Below are positions 1-8,190 of a DNA stretch of 42,829 nucleotides, piece by piece. The stretch comes from Candidatus Scalindua sp. (GTDB taxonomy: Bacteria; Planctomycetota; Brocadiia; Brocadiales; Scalinduaceae), in assembly GCA_030748215.1 (NCBI GenBank), contig JASMMK010000006.1, positions 1 to 42,829 on the forward strand. The letters run 5' to 3'. The position numbers and the translations under genes were made by a program. The notes beneath the pieces are model-generated. The model saw only the letters and a list, made by a program, of their open reading frames with translations. It searched no databases and was not told where the DNA came from. Positions within the stretch are counted from its first letter, which is position 1; every line of letters starts with the position of its first letter.

Positions 1-372
1 TGGTCCCATTATTATACGTTTGGAGGAAAAAGATTAAAGGCAAAGGGAAGGTTGATTGGCAATGAGCGAACTTCCATAATATTCATAAACATTGTTATTC
101 CTGTATTCCTGGCATATGCAAGAAAAAGAGAAGACTCTGAATTAGAAGGAAAATTATTTAAGATCTTTAAACAGCATCCGAAATTATCTCCAAACAATAT
201 TACAAGGTTTATGGGTTATAGAATTCTGGGTAAGGACTCACAGGAAGGAAGCGTGGTTAATTCGGCAAGACGCCAACAGGGACTCTTGCAAATATTTAAA
301 GACTTTTGTGAAAGCGACGACATTGCGTGTGAGAAATGCGTTCTTCTGCAATCAATTAGTTCAATGGTATAG
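1..372 (+). CDS. DUF2851 family protein, C-terminal part (start outside window)
   Basis: The frame is open from the first base and ends in TAG at 370-372, so this is the last 123 residues of a longer protein. The visible part has the C-terminal pattern I associate with DUF2851: a GRLIGNERTS stretch, a helix with NIVIPVFLAYARKRED, and near the end QQGLLQIFKDFC followed by C-x(8)-C-x2-C (DDIACEKCVLL). The family has no established function. The acyltransferase gene begins 11 bases downstream on the same strand, so the two are probably cotranscribed. The family call rests on memory of the C-terminal motif and is moderately sure; the partial status is certain. Confidence 0.65.
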   Translation, partial: WSHYYTFGGKRLKAKGRLIGNERTSIIFINIVIPVFLAYARKREDSELEGKLFKIFKQHPKLSPNNITRFMGYRILGKDSQEGSVVNSARRQQGLLQIFKDFCESDDIACEKCVLLQSISSMV

Positions 373-383
373 GTAGCTGGAAT

Positions 384-1043
384 ATGAATTTGCAAAAAAT
401 TAAGTATTTTCTGGTGGGTGTTTTGGGTTCTATTACTATCAGGTCTTTATTTAGTACAATGAGTATTAAAGAGATTCCGGATGGCTATTCACTAGACCTG
501 GAACGTCAGGGTAAATACGCAATATACGCCTTCTGGCATGCGCATATGCTGCTTCCGGCATATGTAGGCAGAAATCGTAATGTAAAGGTATTGATAAGCC
601 AACATCGTGATGGTGAATATATTGCACAGATTGTTCAGCGATTAGGCTACGGTGTTGCCAGAGGGTCTACTACCAGGGGAGGCGCAAAGGCTTTATTGAG
701 AATGATAAAGCAGATAAAAGAGGAATCTATATCCCTGGCAATAACTCCAGATGGTCCGAAAGGCCCCAGGTTTGTCGCTCAATCAGGAGCAATACTCTTA
801 GGGCAGAAGACTGAATACCCAATTATTCCGGTTATGATATATCTTGAGAAGTATTGGGCGCTTCCAAGTTGGGATAGGTTTTGTATACCCAAGCCTTTTT
901 CTAAAGCGAGAATATTTTATGGAAACCACATTCAGGTGCCGTCCAGGCTGGAAAAACATGAGATGGAGGAGTACCGTGTGGCATTAGAGAACGAACTCAT
1001 AAGATTGGAGCATGAGATAGAAAGTATTATCAAGGATGTGTAA
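384..1043 (+). CDS. DUF374 lysophospholipid acyltransferase-like protein
   Basis: 219 residues, the usual size of the DUF374 branch of the LPLAT superfamily. Residues 50-60 read YAFWHAHMLLP, where HxH replaces the HX4D box of classical acyltransferases as is usual for DUF374. It is followed by ISQHRDGEYIA, a glycine-rich RGSTTRGGAKAL segment and the strongly conserved ITPDGPKGPR. The N-terminus is weakly hydrophobic, which fits membrane association. Family members are thought to transfer acyl groups to lipid A-like or other glycolipids; the substrate here is unknown. The ATG at 384 has only a weak upstream purine stretch. It follows the DUF2851 gene closely, and no gene follows on this strand. 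Confidence 0.85.
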   Translation: MNLQKIKYFLVGVLGSITIRSLFSTMSIKEIPDGYSLDLERQGKYAIYAFWHAHMLLPAYVGRNRNVKVLISQHRDGEYIAQIVQRLGYGVARGSTTRGGAKALLRMIKQIKEESISLAITPDGPKGPRFVAQSGAILLGQKTEYPIIPVMIYLEKYWALPSWDRFCIPKPFSKARIFYGNHIQVPSRLEKHEMEEYRVALENELIRLEHEIESIIKDV

Positions 1044-1077
1044 TGCGATAAATTAGATTTTTCATTCCGCTCCGCTA

Positions 1078-1113
1078 CATTCAGAATGGCATCTCCTCGT
1101 GTCATTCTGAATG
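1078..1113. repeat. REP-like inverted repeat in the convergent gap
   Basis: Perfect 11-base inverted repeat: CATTCAGAATG at 1078-1088 and CATTCTGAATG at 1103-1113, with a 14-base loop. It is followed by GAGGAACGACTGAAGAATCT, a wording typical of dispersed intergenic repeats in many bacteria. It lies between the convergent acyltransferase and rseP genes. Neither side has a T-tract, so it is more likely a REP-type element than an intrinsic terminator, although it could protect both 3' ends. Confidence 0.55.
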
Positions 1114-1165
1114 AGGAACGACTGAAGAATCTTTACTTTGCAACTTGCTGTTTGTTGTTACGTGA

Positions 1166-2977
1166 CTATATATGAAATAACCTCATGATGTCATTCTTGG
1201 TTGCATAGACCATAAGTGTCAGCACTAATCCCATACCGATATAGTTGGCAATTGCCATTGTTTTTTCACTGACCGGAGACCCTTTGAGCTTTTCTATGCC
1301 AAGGAACATGAGGTGGCCTCCATCAAGAACAGGGACGGGTAATATATTTATCACTGCCAGATTGATACTGATAATGGCCATGAAGTACATAAGCTTGCCT
1401 ATACCAGATTGTGCCGATGCGTAGGATGCCTGAGCAATCAATACCGGACCTCCTAACGCTTTAGTTGATAATTTTTTTGATAAAAATCCCTGAATAGTCA
1501 GATAGATTCTTTTAATATTTATTACTGTTTTGTGTGTGCCTACACTACACGCTTTAAAGAACCCATATCTTCTGTACTCCTTCTTTTCTCTGAATTTAAT
1601 TCCCAGTACACCTTGTGCACTCTTCTCGTTCTTCTGTGGCTTTATTGTCTTTGTGACAGTCTCATAATTATGAGACCATGCAATTTCAAACTCATTGCCT
1701 TTACTGGCAGTAACAAGCGTTAATAGCTGGCTCCACTCCGTTATGTTTTCTCCGCTTATTGATGTGATTTTGTCACCGGGTTTTATTCCTGATTTTTCAG
1801 CAGGAAAACCCTCAACTGTTGAGTCAACTATTAATCCGTAGTGAGGGAAGATTCCTTCAGAGAATTCCTTGACAGTTTTTTCTCCCTGTTTTGTAAATTT
1901 TATATTCTTTACTTCGTTACCTCTTTTTACTTGTAGTGTGATCATGCCGTCAGGTGAATCCTTTACTGAGCTTATTAACTCTGAGAATCCATGGATATAG
2001 TGTGCGTTAACTTTGACAACCTCGTCGCCTTTTTCCAGTCCAAGGGAGTACGCAAAACTATCCTTTTTTACACCATCAAGTTTTGATGTTGCACAGGAGA
2101 GTCCGATCATCCATCTGGTAACCACAGATGGGGTCACCTTAATATTCCTCTTTTGCTCATTTCGTAAAACAGCAAGGTTGAGCTCTTTGCCTGGATTTGC
2201 ATTTACTATTTTCCTGAAATCGTTTGCTGTGGCAATTGCTTTGCCATTAACCGCAATTATTTCATCATTCACATTCAGCTCTGATACATTCGCAGGAGCA
2301 TCTGCATTTTCGACAGTAAATATTTTGTCTACTTCCAGGGTACTTGCCGGTGCGATCCCTATGCGCTGAACCCCGACTGAAGCATCATACTCAGGTACTA
2401 CGTTAACACTGAATGTCTCATTGTCTCGTTCAACCTCCATGTTAACACCTGCAGGAGATCCACTGAGCGCTATGGAAATGAAAATATCCTCAAAGTCTGG
2501 TTCGGTAACGTTGTCGATTCTGACAATTTTGTCTCCTGCTCGTATTCCGGCTTCCCATGCAGGTCCACCTGGCATGGCTTGTCCTATTTCTGATGTAATG
2601 AAAGGGACTCCAACATTGAAAGCTACGATGAAAAGAATGAATGCTAAAATTGTATTGCAAGTGACACCGGCTACGAGTACTGCAGCACGCTGCCATGGTT
2701 TTTTAGACATGAACTCCCAGGCTTCGCCGGTGTTAGAATCCTCTCTTTGCTCACCTGCGAGTTTTACGTAGCCGCCCAAAGGAATAAGTGAAACTCTGTA
2801 CTCAGTTTCACCAAACTGTTTGCTGATGATCGCCGGACCGAACCCTAGAGAAAATGCATGTACTCTAACACCTATCTTCTTGGCAACCAGGAAATGTCCT
2901 AGTTCATGTATAAAGATAAGCAACCCAATTCCAATAATTACTAAAACAACATTTGATGATATTCCTATGAAAGGCAT
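1166..2977 (-). CDS. rseP: RIP-type site-2 metalloprotease RseP with four PDZ-like segments
   Basis: Intramembrane zinc metalloprotease that cuts anti-sigma factors and other membrane substrates. The zinc motif HELGH is at residues 24-28 inside the first membrane segment, and the second catalytic motif LDGG is near residues 551-554. Between them I see four PDZ-like segments, around residues 130-195 (GGPAWEAGIRAGDKIVRID), 215-280 (LNVNDEIIAVNG), 305-360 (SLGLEKGDEVVKVN) and 385-445 (AEKSGIKPGDKITSISG). At 603 residues it is much longer than the roughly 450-residue E. coli enzyme with two PDZ domains. Its start overlaps the end of dxr by 13 bases, so translation is likely coupled in an ispG-dxr-rseP operon. 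Confidence 0.95.
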   Translation of the reverse strand: MPFIGISSNVVLVIIGIGLLIFIHELGHFLVAKKIGVRVHAFSLGFGPAIISKQFGETEYRVSLIPLGGYVKLAGEQREDSNTGEAWEFMSKKPWQRAAVLVAGVTCNTILAFILFIVAFNVGVPFITSEIGQAMPGGPAWEAGIRAGDKIVRIDNVTEPDFEDIFISIALSGSPAGVNMEVERDNETFSVNVVPEYDASVGVQRIGIAPASTLEVDKIFTVENADAPANVSELNVNDEIIAVNGKAIATANDFRKIVNANPGKELNLAVLRNEQKRNIKVTPSVVTRWMIGLSCATSKLDGVKKDSFAYSLGLEKGDEVVKVNAHYIHGFSELISSVKDSPDGMITLQVKRGNEVKNIKFTKQGEKTVKEFSEGIFPHYGLIVDSTVEGFPAEKSGIKPGDKITSISGENITEWSQLLTLVTASKGNEFEIAWSHNYETVTKTIKPQKNEKSAQGVLGIKFREKKEYRRYGFFKACSVGTHKTVINIKRIYLTIQGFLSKKLSTKALGGPVLIAQASYASAQSGIGKLMYFMAIISINLAVINILPVPVLDGGHLMFLGIEKLKGSPVSEKTMAIANYIGMGLVLTLMVYATKNDIMRLFHI

Positions 2978-4113
2978 ATTTTTGTCTCCTTGCGTGCGTA
3001 TTCGTCCGCATCCATGATATCCTGCAGAGTGGGGTCACTTATAAAATTATGCTCATTCATAACGTGTTCCACCGTATTTGCGATATCGGTAAATTTGATT
3101 TTGTTATCTAAGAACTCCTGGACAGCTACTTCGTTTGCTGCATTAAATGTAGCACCCATAGTACCACCTTTTTCAACTACTTCATATCCTAATCTTAATG
3201 CCGGGAATTTGTCCATATCTGGTTTCTGGAAATTAAGAGTGCCCAGCTTAGCCAGGTCTAGTGATTTTACATTACCATTTTCTCTGTCAGGGTATGTCAG
3301 CGCAAATTGTATGGGCACTTTCATATCAGGTAATCCCATCTGAGCAATGACAGAACCGTCACAGAACTCTACGAGCGAATGAATTATTGACTCAGGGTGT
3401 ATAACTACCTCAATCTGAGTCGCGTCCAGATCGAAAAGCCATTTCGCTTCAATTACCTCAAGCGCTTTATTCATCAATGTTGCAGAATCGATAGTAATTT
3501 TATTACCCATGCTCCATGTCGGATGGTTGAGAGCTTCCTCTTTTGTAACTTCAGACAACTTTTCTATCGGATGGTTACGGAAAGGCCCTCCTGATGCCGT
3601 AATGATAATTTTTTTAACCTCATCACGGCGTCCAGCTCTTAATGCCTGCAACACAGCGCTATGTTCGCTGTCAACGGGAATTATGCTTACGTCATTCTCT
3701 TTCGCCAGCGGCATGATCAATCCTCCCGCCATAACCAATGCTTCCTTGTTTGCCAGGGCAAGAGTTTTTCTGTTTTTAATTACTTCAATAGCAGCCGGGA
3801 GTCCTGCTCCTCCTACTATTGCCGAAAGGACTATATCTACATTTTCCTTTGAAACCATCTCACTGACACTATTCTGGCCGGTAAGTATTTGTACAGAATT
3901 GTCTGGCAAGCTATTTCTCAGCGAATCTATATATTGTTCATTCGCAAGCGACACGCTTTCGGGTTTAAACTCACTAACCTGTTCTGATAACAGCTCCCAT
4001 TGTGAATTTGCTGATAATGCAACAACTTTATATTTGTGCTCAAGATTTCTTATAACATCAAGCGTGCTTTTGCCAATTGAACCTGTTGAGCCGAGGATTA
4101 CTACATTTTTCAT
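2965..4113 (-). CDS. dxr: 1-deoxy-D-xylulose 5-phosphate reductoisomerase
   Basis: Second enzyme of the MEP isoprenoid pathway: NADPH-dependent conversion of DXP to 2-C-methyl-D-erythritol 4-phosphate in the cytosol. The NADPH-binding GSTGSIG is at residues 8-14. Further signatures are ALANKEALVMAGG, the metal/substrate motif PVDSEHSA, SGGPFRNHP, MGNKITIDSATLMNKALE and the HPESIIHS/MGLPDMKVPIQ block. At 382 residues it is close to full family length. It sits two bases after ispG and overlaps rseP by 13 bases. The gene order ispG-dxr-rseP joins two MEP-pathway genes to the membrane protease, a pairing of dxr and rseP that is common in bacteria. Confidence 0.97.
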   Translation of the reverse strand: MKNVVILGSTGSIGKSTLDVIRNLEHKYKVVALSANSQWELLSEQVSEFKPESVSLANEQYIDSLRNSLPDNSVQILTGQNSVSEMVSKENVDIVLSAIVGGAGLPAAIEVIKNRKTLALANKEALVMAGGLIMPLAKENDVSIIPVDSEHSAVLQALRAGRRDEVKKIIITASGGPFRNHPIEKLSEVTKEEALNHPTWSMGNKITIDSATLMNKALEVIEAKWLFDLDATQIEVVIHPESIIHSLVEFCDGSVIAQMGLPDMKVPIQFALTYPDRENGNVKSLDLAKLGTLNFQKPDMDKFPALRLGYEVVEKGGTMGATFNAANEVAVQEFLDNKIKFTDIANTVEHVMNEHNFISDPTLQDIMDADEYARKETKICLS

Positions 4114-4115
4114 AA

Positions 4116-5165
4116 TTATATTGTTTCGATTTCTTCCAGTAAGGTAGATACCATCTCACTTTCAGGAATTTTTCTTATCTTTTCACCTTTTTTAAACAAG
4201 AATCCGACTCCATTTCCACCGGCTATTCCTATATCGGCTTCCATTGCTTCTCCGGGGCCATTAACGATGCACCCCATAACGGCAATCTGAACAGATTTTT
4301 TCTGCTCAGGAAGTCTTTTCTTCACTTCATTAACAATGTTCAGAAGATCAATTTCGCAACGACCGCAAGTAGGACATGATATTATCTCCGCTTCTCTTCT
4401 CTTTGATAGTCCAAGTGCTTCAAGGATCTTATAGCCCGCCTTTACCTCCTGATGGGGGGGACCTGTATAAGAGACTCTCAGTGTGTCTCCAATTCCTTCC
4501 GAAAGCAAACCTCCGATGCCGATTGCAGATTTTATTACTGCATCGTCAGGAGCACCTGCTGCTGTAATACCCAGATGCAGTGGATAGTCACACTGTTTTG
4601 CTATTGATCGGTATGCATCCATTGTCTGTTGTACATCAGATGCCTTTAGTGAGACTAAAATATCCTTAAAGCCCAATGATTCAAAATGCTCACAGTAACT
4701 TAATGTTGTTTTGACCATTAAGGAGACAAGATCTTCATTGTGTCCATTATTACTTCTGATAGAGCCGGAATTAACGCCAATTCTTATGGGTACGCCCTTG
4801 TCCTTGGCAAGGTGTACAATATCCTCAAGCTTGTTCCTGTTTTTCATGTTGCCGGGGTTGATACGGATCTTATCTACACCTTGCTTAATGGCCTCAATGG
4901 CGAGATTATGTCCAAAATGTATATCCGCAACCAGCGGTATGTTTATTCTCTTTTTAATTTCACCAAGACATTTGACCGCATTAACATCAGGAACAGCAAC
5001 TCGAATAATCTTGCATTTGAGCGCTTCAAGCTCGTGGATCTGCTTTACTGTTGCTTCGATGTCATCTGTGTGGGTATTTGTCATTGATTGAATAGCGACT
5101 GGTGCATTACCACCAATCTCTATAGAACCAACTGAGACAGTCCTTGATTTACGTCGTTTTGTCAT
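4116..5165 (-). CDS. ispG: 4-hydroxy-3-methylbut-2-enyl diphosphate synthase (flavodoxin type)
   Basis: IspG (GcpE) is a [4Fe-4S] enzyme that reductively opens methylerythritol cyclodiphosphate to HMBPP in the MEP pathway. Cluster ligands are visible as CPTCGRC (C264, C267, C270) and MGCIVNGPGE (C299, with catalytic Glu306). TIM-barrel signatures VADIHFGHNLAIEA and RINPGN are intact. At 349 residues it is a normal bacterial short form. It is the first gene of the minus-strand operon, with dxr starting two bases after its stop. Upstream is a 324-base gap shared with the divergent iron-sulfur protein gene at 5490. Confidence 0.97.
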   Translation of the reverse strand: MTKRRKSRTVSVGSIEIGGNAPVAIQSMTNTHTDDIEATVKQIHELEALKCKIIRVAVPDVNAVKCLGEIKKRINIPLVADIHFGHNLAIEAIKQGVDKIRINPGNMKNRNKLEDIVHLAKDKGVPIRIGVNSGSIRSNNGHNEDLVSLMVKTTLSYCEHFESLGFKDILVSLKASDVQQTMDAYRSIAKQCDYPLHLGITAAGAPDDAVIKSAIGIGGLLSEGIGDTLRVSYTGPPHQEVKAGYKILEALGLSKRREAEIISCPTCGRCEIDLLNIVNEVKKRLPEQKKSVQIAVMGCIVNGPGEAMEADIGIAGGNGVGFLFKKGEKIRKIPESEMVSTLLEEIETI

Positions 5166-5343
5166 TTAAAAGCAGTCTATAATTAACTTTATCGAATTTA
5201 ATTAAGTCCATTCTAACAACAAATTATATAAACTCAAGTTATTATATTATGCTTGAATTTAGTCAATACAGGACCATTATAATTGGTTTATTTTTAAAGG
5301 AATAGAGTTAAATTTGCTAAATAATGAGCCTTAAACAAAATAC

Positions 5344-5371
5344 TTGACACTTAATTCTCACGGCTTATTAT
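5344..5371 (+). promoter_or_regulatory. Sigma-70-type promoter in the 5166-5489 gap
   Basis: TTGACA at 5344-5349 and TATTAT at 5366-5371 are separated by 16 bases. It points toward the membrane iron-sulfur protein starting at 5490, giving a leader of roughly 110 bases. The rest of the 324-base gap between the divergent ispG operon and this gene is AT-rich, and I see no ORF or strong hairpin in it. Confidence 0.55.
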
Positions 5372-5489
5372 AGGATTTAAACCTGAAACTTGTGGATAAT
5401 TTAGTAAAAACAAGGGAATTTAATTAATTTTACCAGTGCGTATATGCTTGAAGTGATTACGCACTTTTTAACTGGAATGGGAGAGTGTT

Positions 5490-6785
5490 TTGGCTGTACA
5501 AATTGAAAATTTTAAACAGAACGATGATGAATCAGCGGTAGAGGGAAAAAAGAAGAAGTCATCATGGATGACTTCGCTCAGATTCAGATGGATATCGCAG
5601 ATTTCATTTATTATCTTAACAATATACATTGGATGGTCATTTTATCTGTTTGTGAAATATTGTGAATCCGGCGGTATTAGTACTTATGTGGCAAGGCCAC
5701 CGGGGATAGAGGCATTTTTGCCTATTGGCGCATTTATGGGTCTTAAGTATTTTCTGGGTACCGGTGCGGTAGACCCGTTGCATCCTGCTGGCTTTATTAT
5801 ATTTGCTTCAATTCTGGTAACATCGCTTCTATTCCAAAGGGGTTTTTGTAGCTGGATATGTCCGGCTGGGACAATATCTGAGTGGGCGTGGAGATTCGGT
5901 GATTGGGTAAAGTCTAAATTTAACAGCAGGGTTAGCTATTGGTTGGAAAAGTTTCCGGTAAAACTTACCTGCGGCCTCAGCATGATAACAACACCAATTG
6001 TCGCATTGATGCTTCTGAATATGATCACTTTTGCCTCATTTAAATCACCAGGCATGAAGTATATCTTTCCTCTGATGATTGCGGCCATTATCATACCCTT
6101 TGTCCTTCCCAGGAAGATATGGCTAGCCCGAGTGGAGGACTCTATCGCACGCGCGTGGAAGTATACCCTTTTGGCTTTTTTTGCCGTTAACATTGTGATA
6201 AAGATGTCTGCTGTTCAGATTGGGATGATATTTGCGAAAGCTCCGTATATGAAGGTTGCAGATATAAAGATGATGAATTTTTTCCTTAATCTTTCTATGC
6301 TTGCGATAATTATTTTATCGTTGATATTCTTTTTTTCAATTTTCAATAAGAATTACTGGTGCAGGTATTTTTGTCCTTATGGTGCATTTATAGGGATTCT
6401 GGGGTGGGCCAGTGCAATTAGAATAGTCAGAAATAAAAAAACGTGTATTGATTGCAGTAAATGTACGGTTGCCTGCCCTGTTTACATAGAAGTGGAAAAA
6501 AAGAATATTGTATATGATGTAGAGTGTCTGGGGTGCTATGATTGTGTTGATTCGTGTCCCGTAAATGGTGCGCTCGATATGAAGCTTTTAGGATTTGGCA
6601 AGAAGGTTCATTATGCTGTTTATGCCGGTCTTGTAGTTGGCCTATTTGTGGTCTTTATGAATACCGCACGTTTTACCGGATACTGGCATAATAATGTTTC
6701 AGTACAGGAGTACACGGAATTGGTACAGGACTTGGATAATCCCAGGTTTAAACATAAGCAAGGGAAATTCGAGATAGAGGAGTAG
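5490..6785 (+). CDS. NapH/CcoG-like membrane 4Fe-4S polyferredoxin
   Basis: 431-residue membrane protein with four cysteine clusters. C120 and C124 (CSWICPAG) and C291 and C295 (CRYFCPYG) are the CxxxCP motifs of the NapH/MauN/RdxA family. Two ferredoxin-type sets follow, C319/322/325/329 and C346/349/352/356, enough for two [4Fe-4S] clusters. Hydrophobic segments lie near 38-56, 80-112, 160-180, 190-206, 225-245, 265-285 and 375-395. Such proteins carry electrons between the quinone pool and periplasmic or cytoplasmic redox partners. The start is TTG at 5490, supported by GGGAG about 6 bases upstream. No nap, nos or nor gene lies beside it, so its partner is unknown. Confidence 0.85.
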   Translation: MAVQIENFKQNDDESAVEGKKKKSSWMTSLRFRWISQISFIILTIYIGWSFYLFVKYCESGGISTYVARPPGIEAFLPIGAFMGLKYFLGTGAVDPLHPAGFIIFASILVTSLLFQRGFCSWICPAGTISEWAWRFGDWVKSKFNSRVSYWLEKFPVKLTCGLSMITTPIVALMLLNMITFASFKSPGMKYIFPLMIAAIIIPFVLPRKIWLARVEDSIARAWKYTLLAFFAVNIVIKMSAVQIGMIFAKAPYMKVADIKMMNFFLNLSMLAIIILSLIFFFSIFNKNYWCRYFCPYGAFIGILGWASAIRIVRNKKTCIDCSKCTVACPVYIEVEKKNIVYDVECLGCYDCVDSCPVNGALDMKLLGFGKKVHYAVYAGLVVGLFVVFMNTARFTGYWHNNVSVQEYTELVQDLDNPRFKHKQGKFEIEE

Positions 6786-6823
6786 CGTTTAATTATCATG
6801 TGGTTGTAAAGTGTTATTCATTT

Positions 6824-7402
6824 ATGTTAGATAAAAATAATATATTTCATGATCTTATAGTAGAGGTGAGAACGCTAACAGCGTCTCACAATCCCATTCC
6901 TCTATTTGAAGACTTGCACCTTGACTCTTTAGATGGTGAATGCCATTTTACAACATCAAGGGAAACACTGTTGGTGATGAGCAAGGTAATCGAAGATACA
7001 TTGAAGTTGCACAAAAAACGATGTTCATTGTATTCAGGATTCCAGGAATTAAGCAGGTTTAAGGAACATCGTGAGAGATATACTAAATTAGCAGCCTCTG
7101 CAGACAAGATATTTGTTATAGGTGTTGCAGACTCACCGGTTGAAGACATTGCGGATAATGTGCATATAAGGACAATGAATGCAGATATAATTCGCAATAA
7201 CTGGATTTCAATCATTACGGACAAAAATATCAACATCTCATTGATAGCACAGGAATTGACTTCTCCGGAACATCACAGAGGGTACATTGGTTTTTATACA
7301 AACAGTAAATCTATCACCGATAAAGCCGTTAACTTACTAATTGATAATAATGTACTGAGTGAAGATCCGGTTCCAGGCAAACAAACCTATTTTAATATTT
7401 AA
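6824..7402 (+). CDS. Stand-alone DICT-domain sensory protein
   Basis: About 192 residues with the signature of the DICT domain, a sensory module first noted in diguanylate cyclases and two-component systems: LYSGFQELSRFKEHRERYTKLA followed by IFVIGVADSPVEDI. The protein is essentially this domain alone, with no output domain in the frame. I place the start at ATG 6824 (MLDKNNIFHD), because the longer GTG reading from 6800 lacks a ribosome site; neither start has a good Shine-Dalgarno. It begins about 40 bases after the iron-sulfur protein and may share its promoter. A role as a light- or redox-type sensor adaptor is only inferred from the family. Confidence 0.7.
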   Translation: MLDKNNIFHDLIVEVRTLTASHNPIPLFEDLHLDSLDGECHFTTSRETLLVMSKVIEDTLKLHKKRCSLYSGFQELSRFKEHRERYTKLAASADKIFVIGVADSPVEDIADNVHIRTMNADIIRNNWISIITDKNINISLIAQELTSPEHHRGYIGFYTNSKSITDKAVNLLIDNNVLSEDPVPGKQTYFNI

Positions 7403-7491
7403 TAATCACTTGTTACATTAACGTGTTTTTTCTTTCGGGGTGGCTTCAGAGTTGAAATTCTCTCGAAGGAGAGGTCGGCTTCCTGATCTTT

Positions 7492-8190
7492 ATGTCAAAT
7501 TCTAAAGTAACTATTCTTGCAGTAGGTTCACACCCTGATGATGTAGAAGCTGGGATGGGGGGCAGTATAATAAAATTCCTGAAACTTGGACACGAAGTTC
7601 ATATCGTTGATCTTACAAATGGAGAACCTACACCGCATGGCACTCCGGAAATAAGGAGTGAAGAGTGTAACAAGGCAACTGCCTTGCTTGGTGTATCTGG
7701 CAGAACAAATCTTGAACTTCCAAACCGTTACCTCTTTGATAATGTAGAATCAAGGAATAAGCTTGCTGAGGTTATTCGTAAAGTGAGACCTCATATCATG
7801 TTTCTTCCATATTGGGAAGATGCACATCCTGATCATATACAGGCAACACAAATTGGTGAGGCAGCAAGGTTTTATGCAAAGCTTACGAAAACTGATTTGG
7901 CAGGCGAACCATGGTATCCCGGTCGAATTCTCTATTATTTGTGGTCTCATCAACGAGTGCATCTCTCCCCGGCCTTCATTGTAGATATCAGTGATGAGTT
8001 TGAAAGTAAGGTAGAGGTGGCAAGATCCTATAAGTCTCAATATTCTTATGATGAAGAAAGATGGCAAACTGTAAATGGGGCAATGCGTTCATGCGGTCAG
8101 TATTTTGGTTCGTTAATTGGAACACGGTATGGAGAACCATTTGCGAGTCGTGAGGAATTAGGATTGAGAGATATAAGAGACTTGATATGA
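7492..8190 (+). CDS. LmbE/PIG-L deacetylase, BshB1-like
   Basis: Zinc-dependent N-acetylglucosaminyl deacetylase family. The metal motif HPDD is at residues 14-17 and HPDH at 112-115. The C-terminal GTRYGEPFASREELGLRDIRDLI closely matches the ending of BshB1, which deacetylates GlcNAc-malate in bacillithiol synthesis; the 232-residue length also fits. No bshA or bshC is in the window, so the bacillithiol role is inferred from the family. Its stop overlaps the next start by four bases (ATGA at 8187), so the two genes are translationally coupled. A small CTCTC-GAAG-GAGAG hairpin lies in the 90-base gap upstream. Confidence 0.85.
   Translation: MSNSKVTILAVGSHPDDVEAGMGGSIIKFLKLGHEVHIVDLTNGEPTPHGTPEIRSEECNKATALLGVSGRTNLELPNRYLFDNVESRNKLAEVIRKVRPHIMFLPYWEDAHPDHIQATQIGEAARFYAKLTKTDLAGEPWYPGRILYYLWSHQRVHLSPAFIVDISDEFESKVEVARSYKSQYSYDEERWQTVNGAMRSCGQYFGSLIGTRYGEPFASREELGLRDIRDLI

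Noticed and set aside
2013-2369. Plus-strand ORFs of 116-118 codons opposite rseP
   Set aside because: Antisense shadows of a well-supported metalloprotease, rich in Ser and Thr as expected for complement reading.
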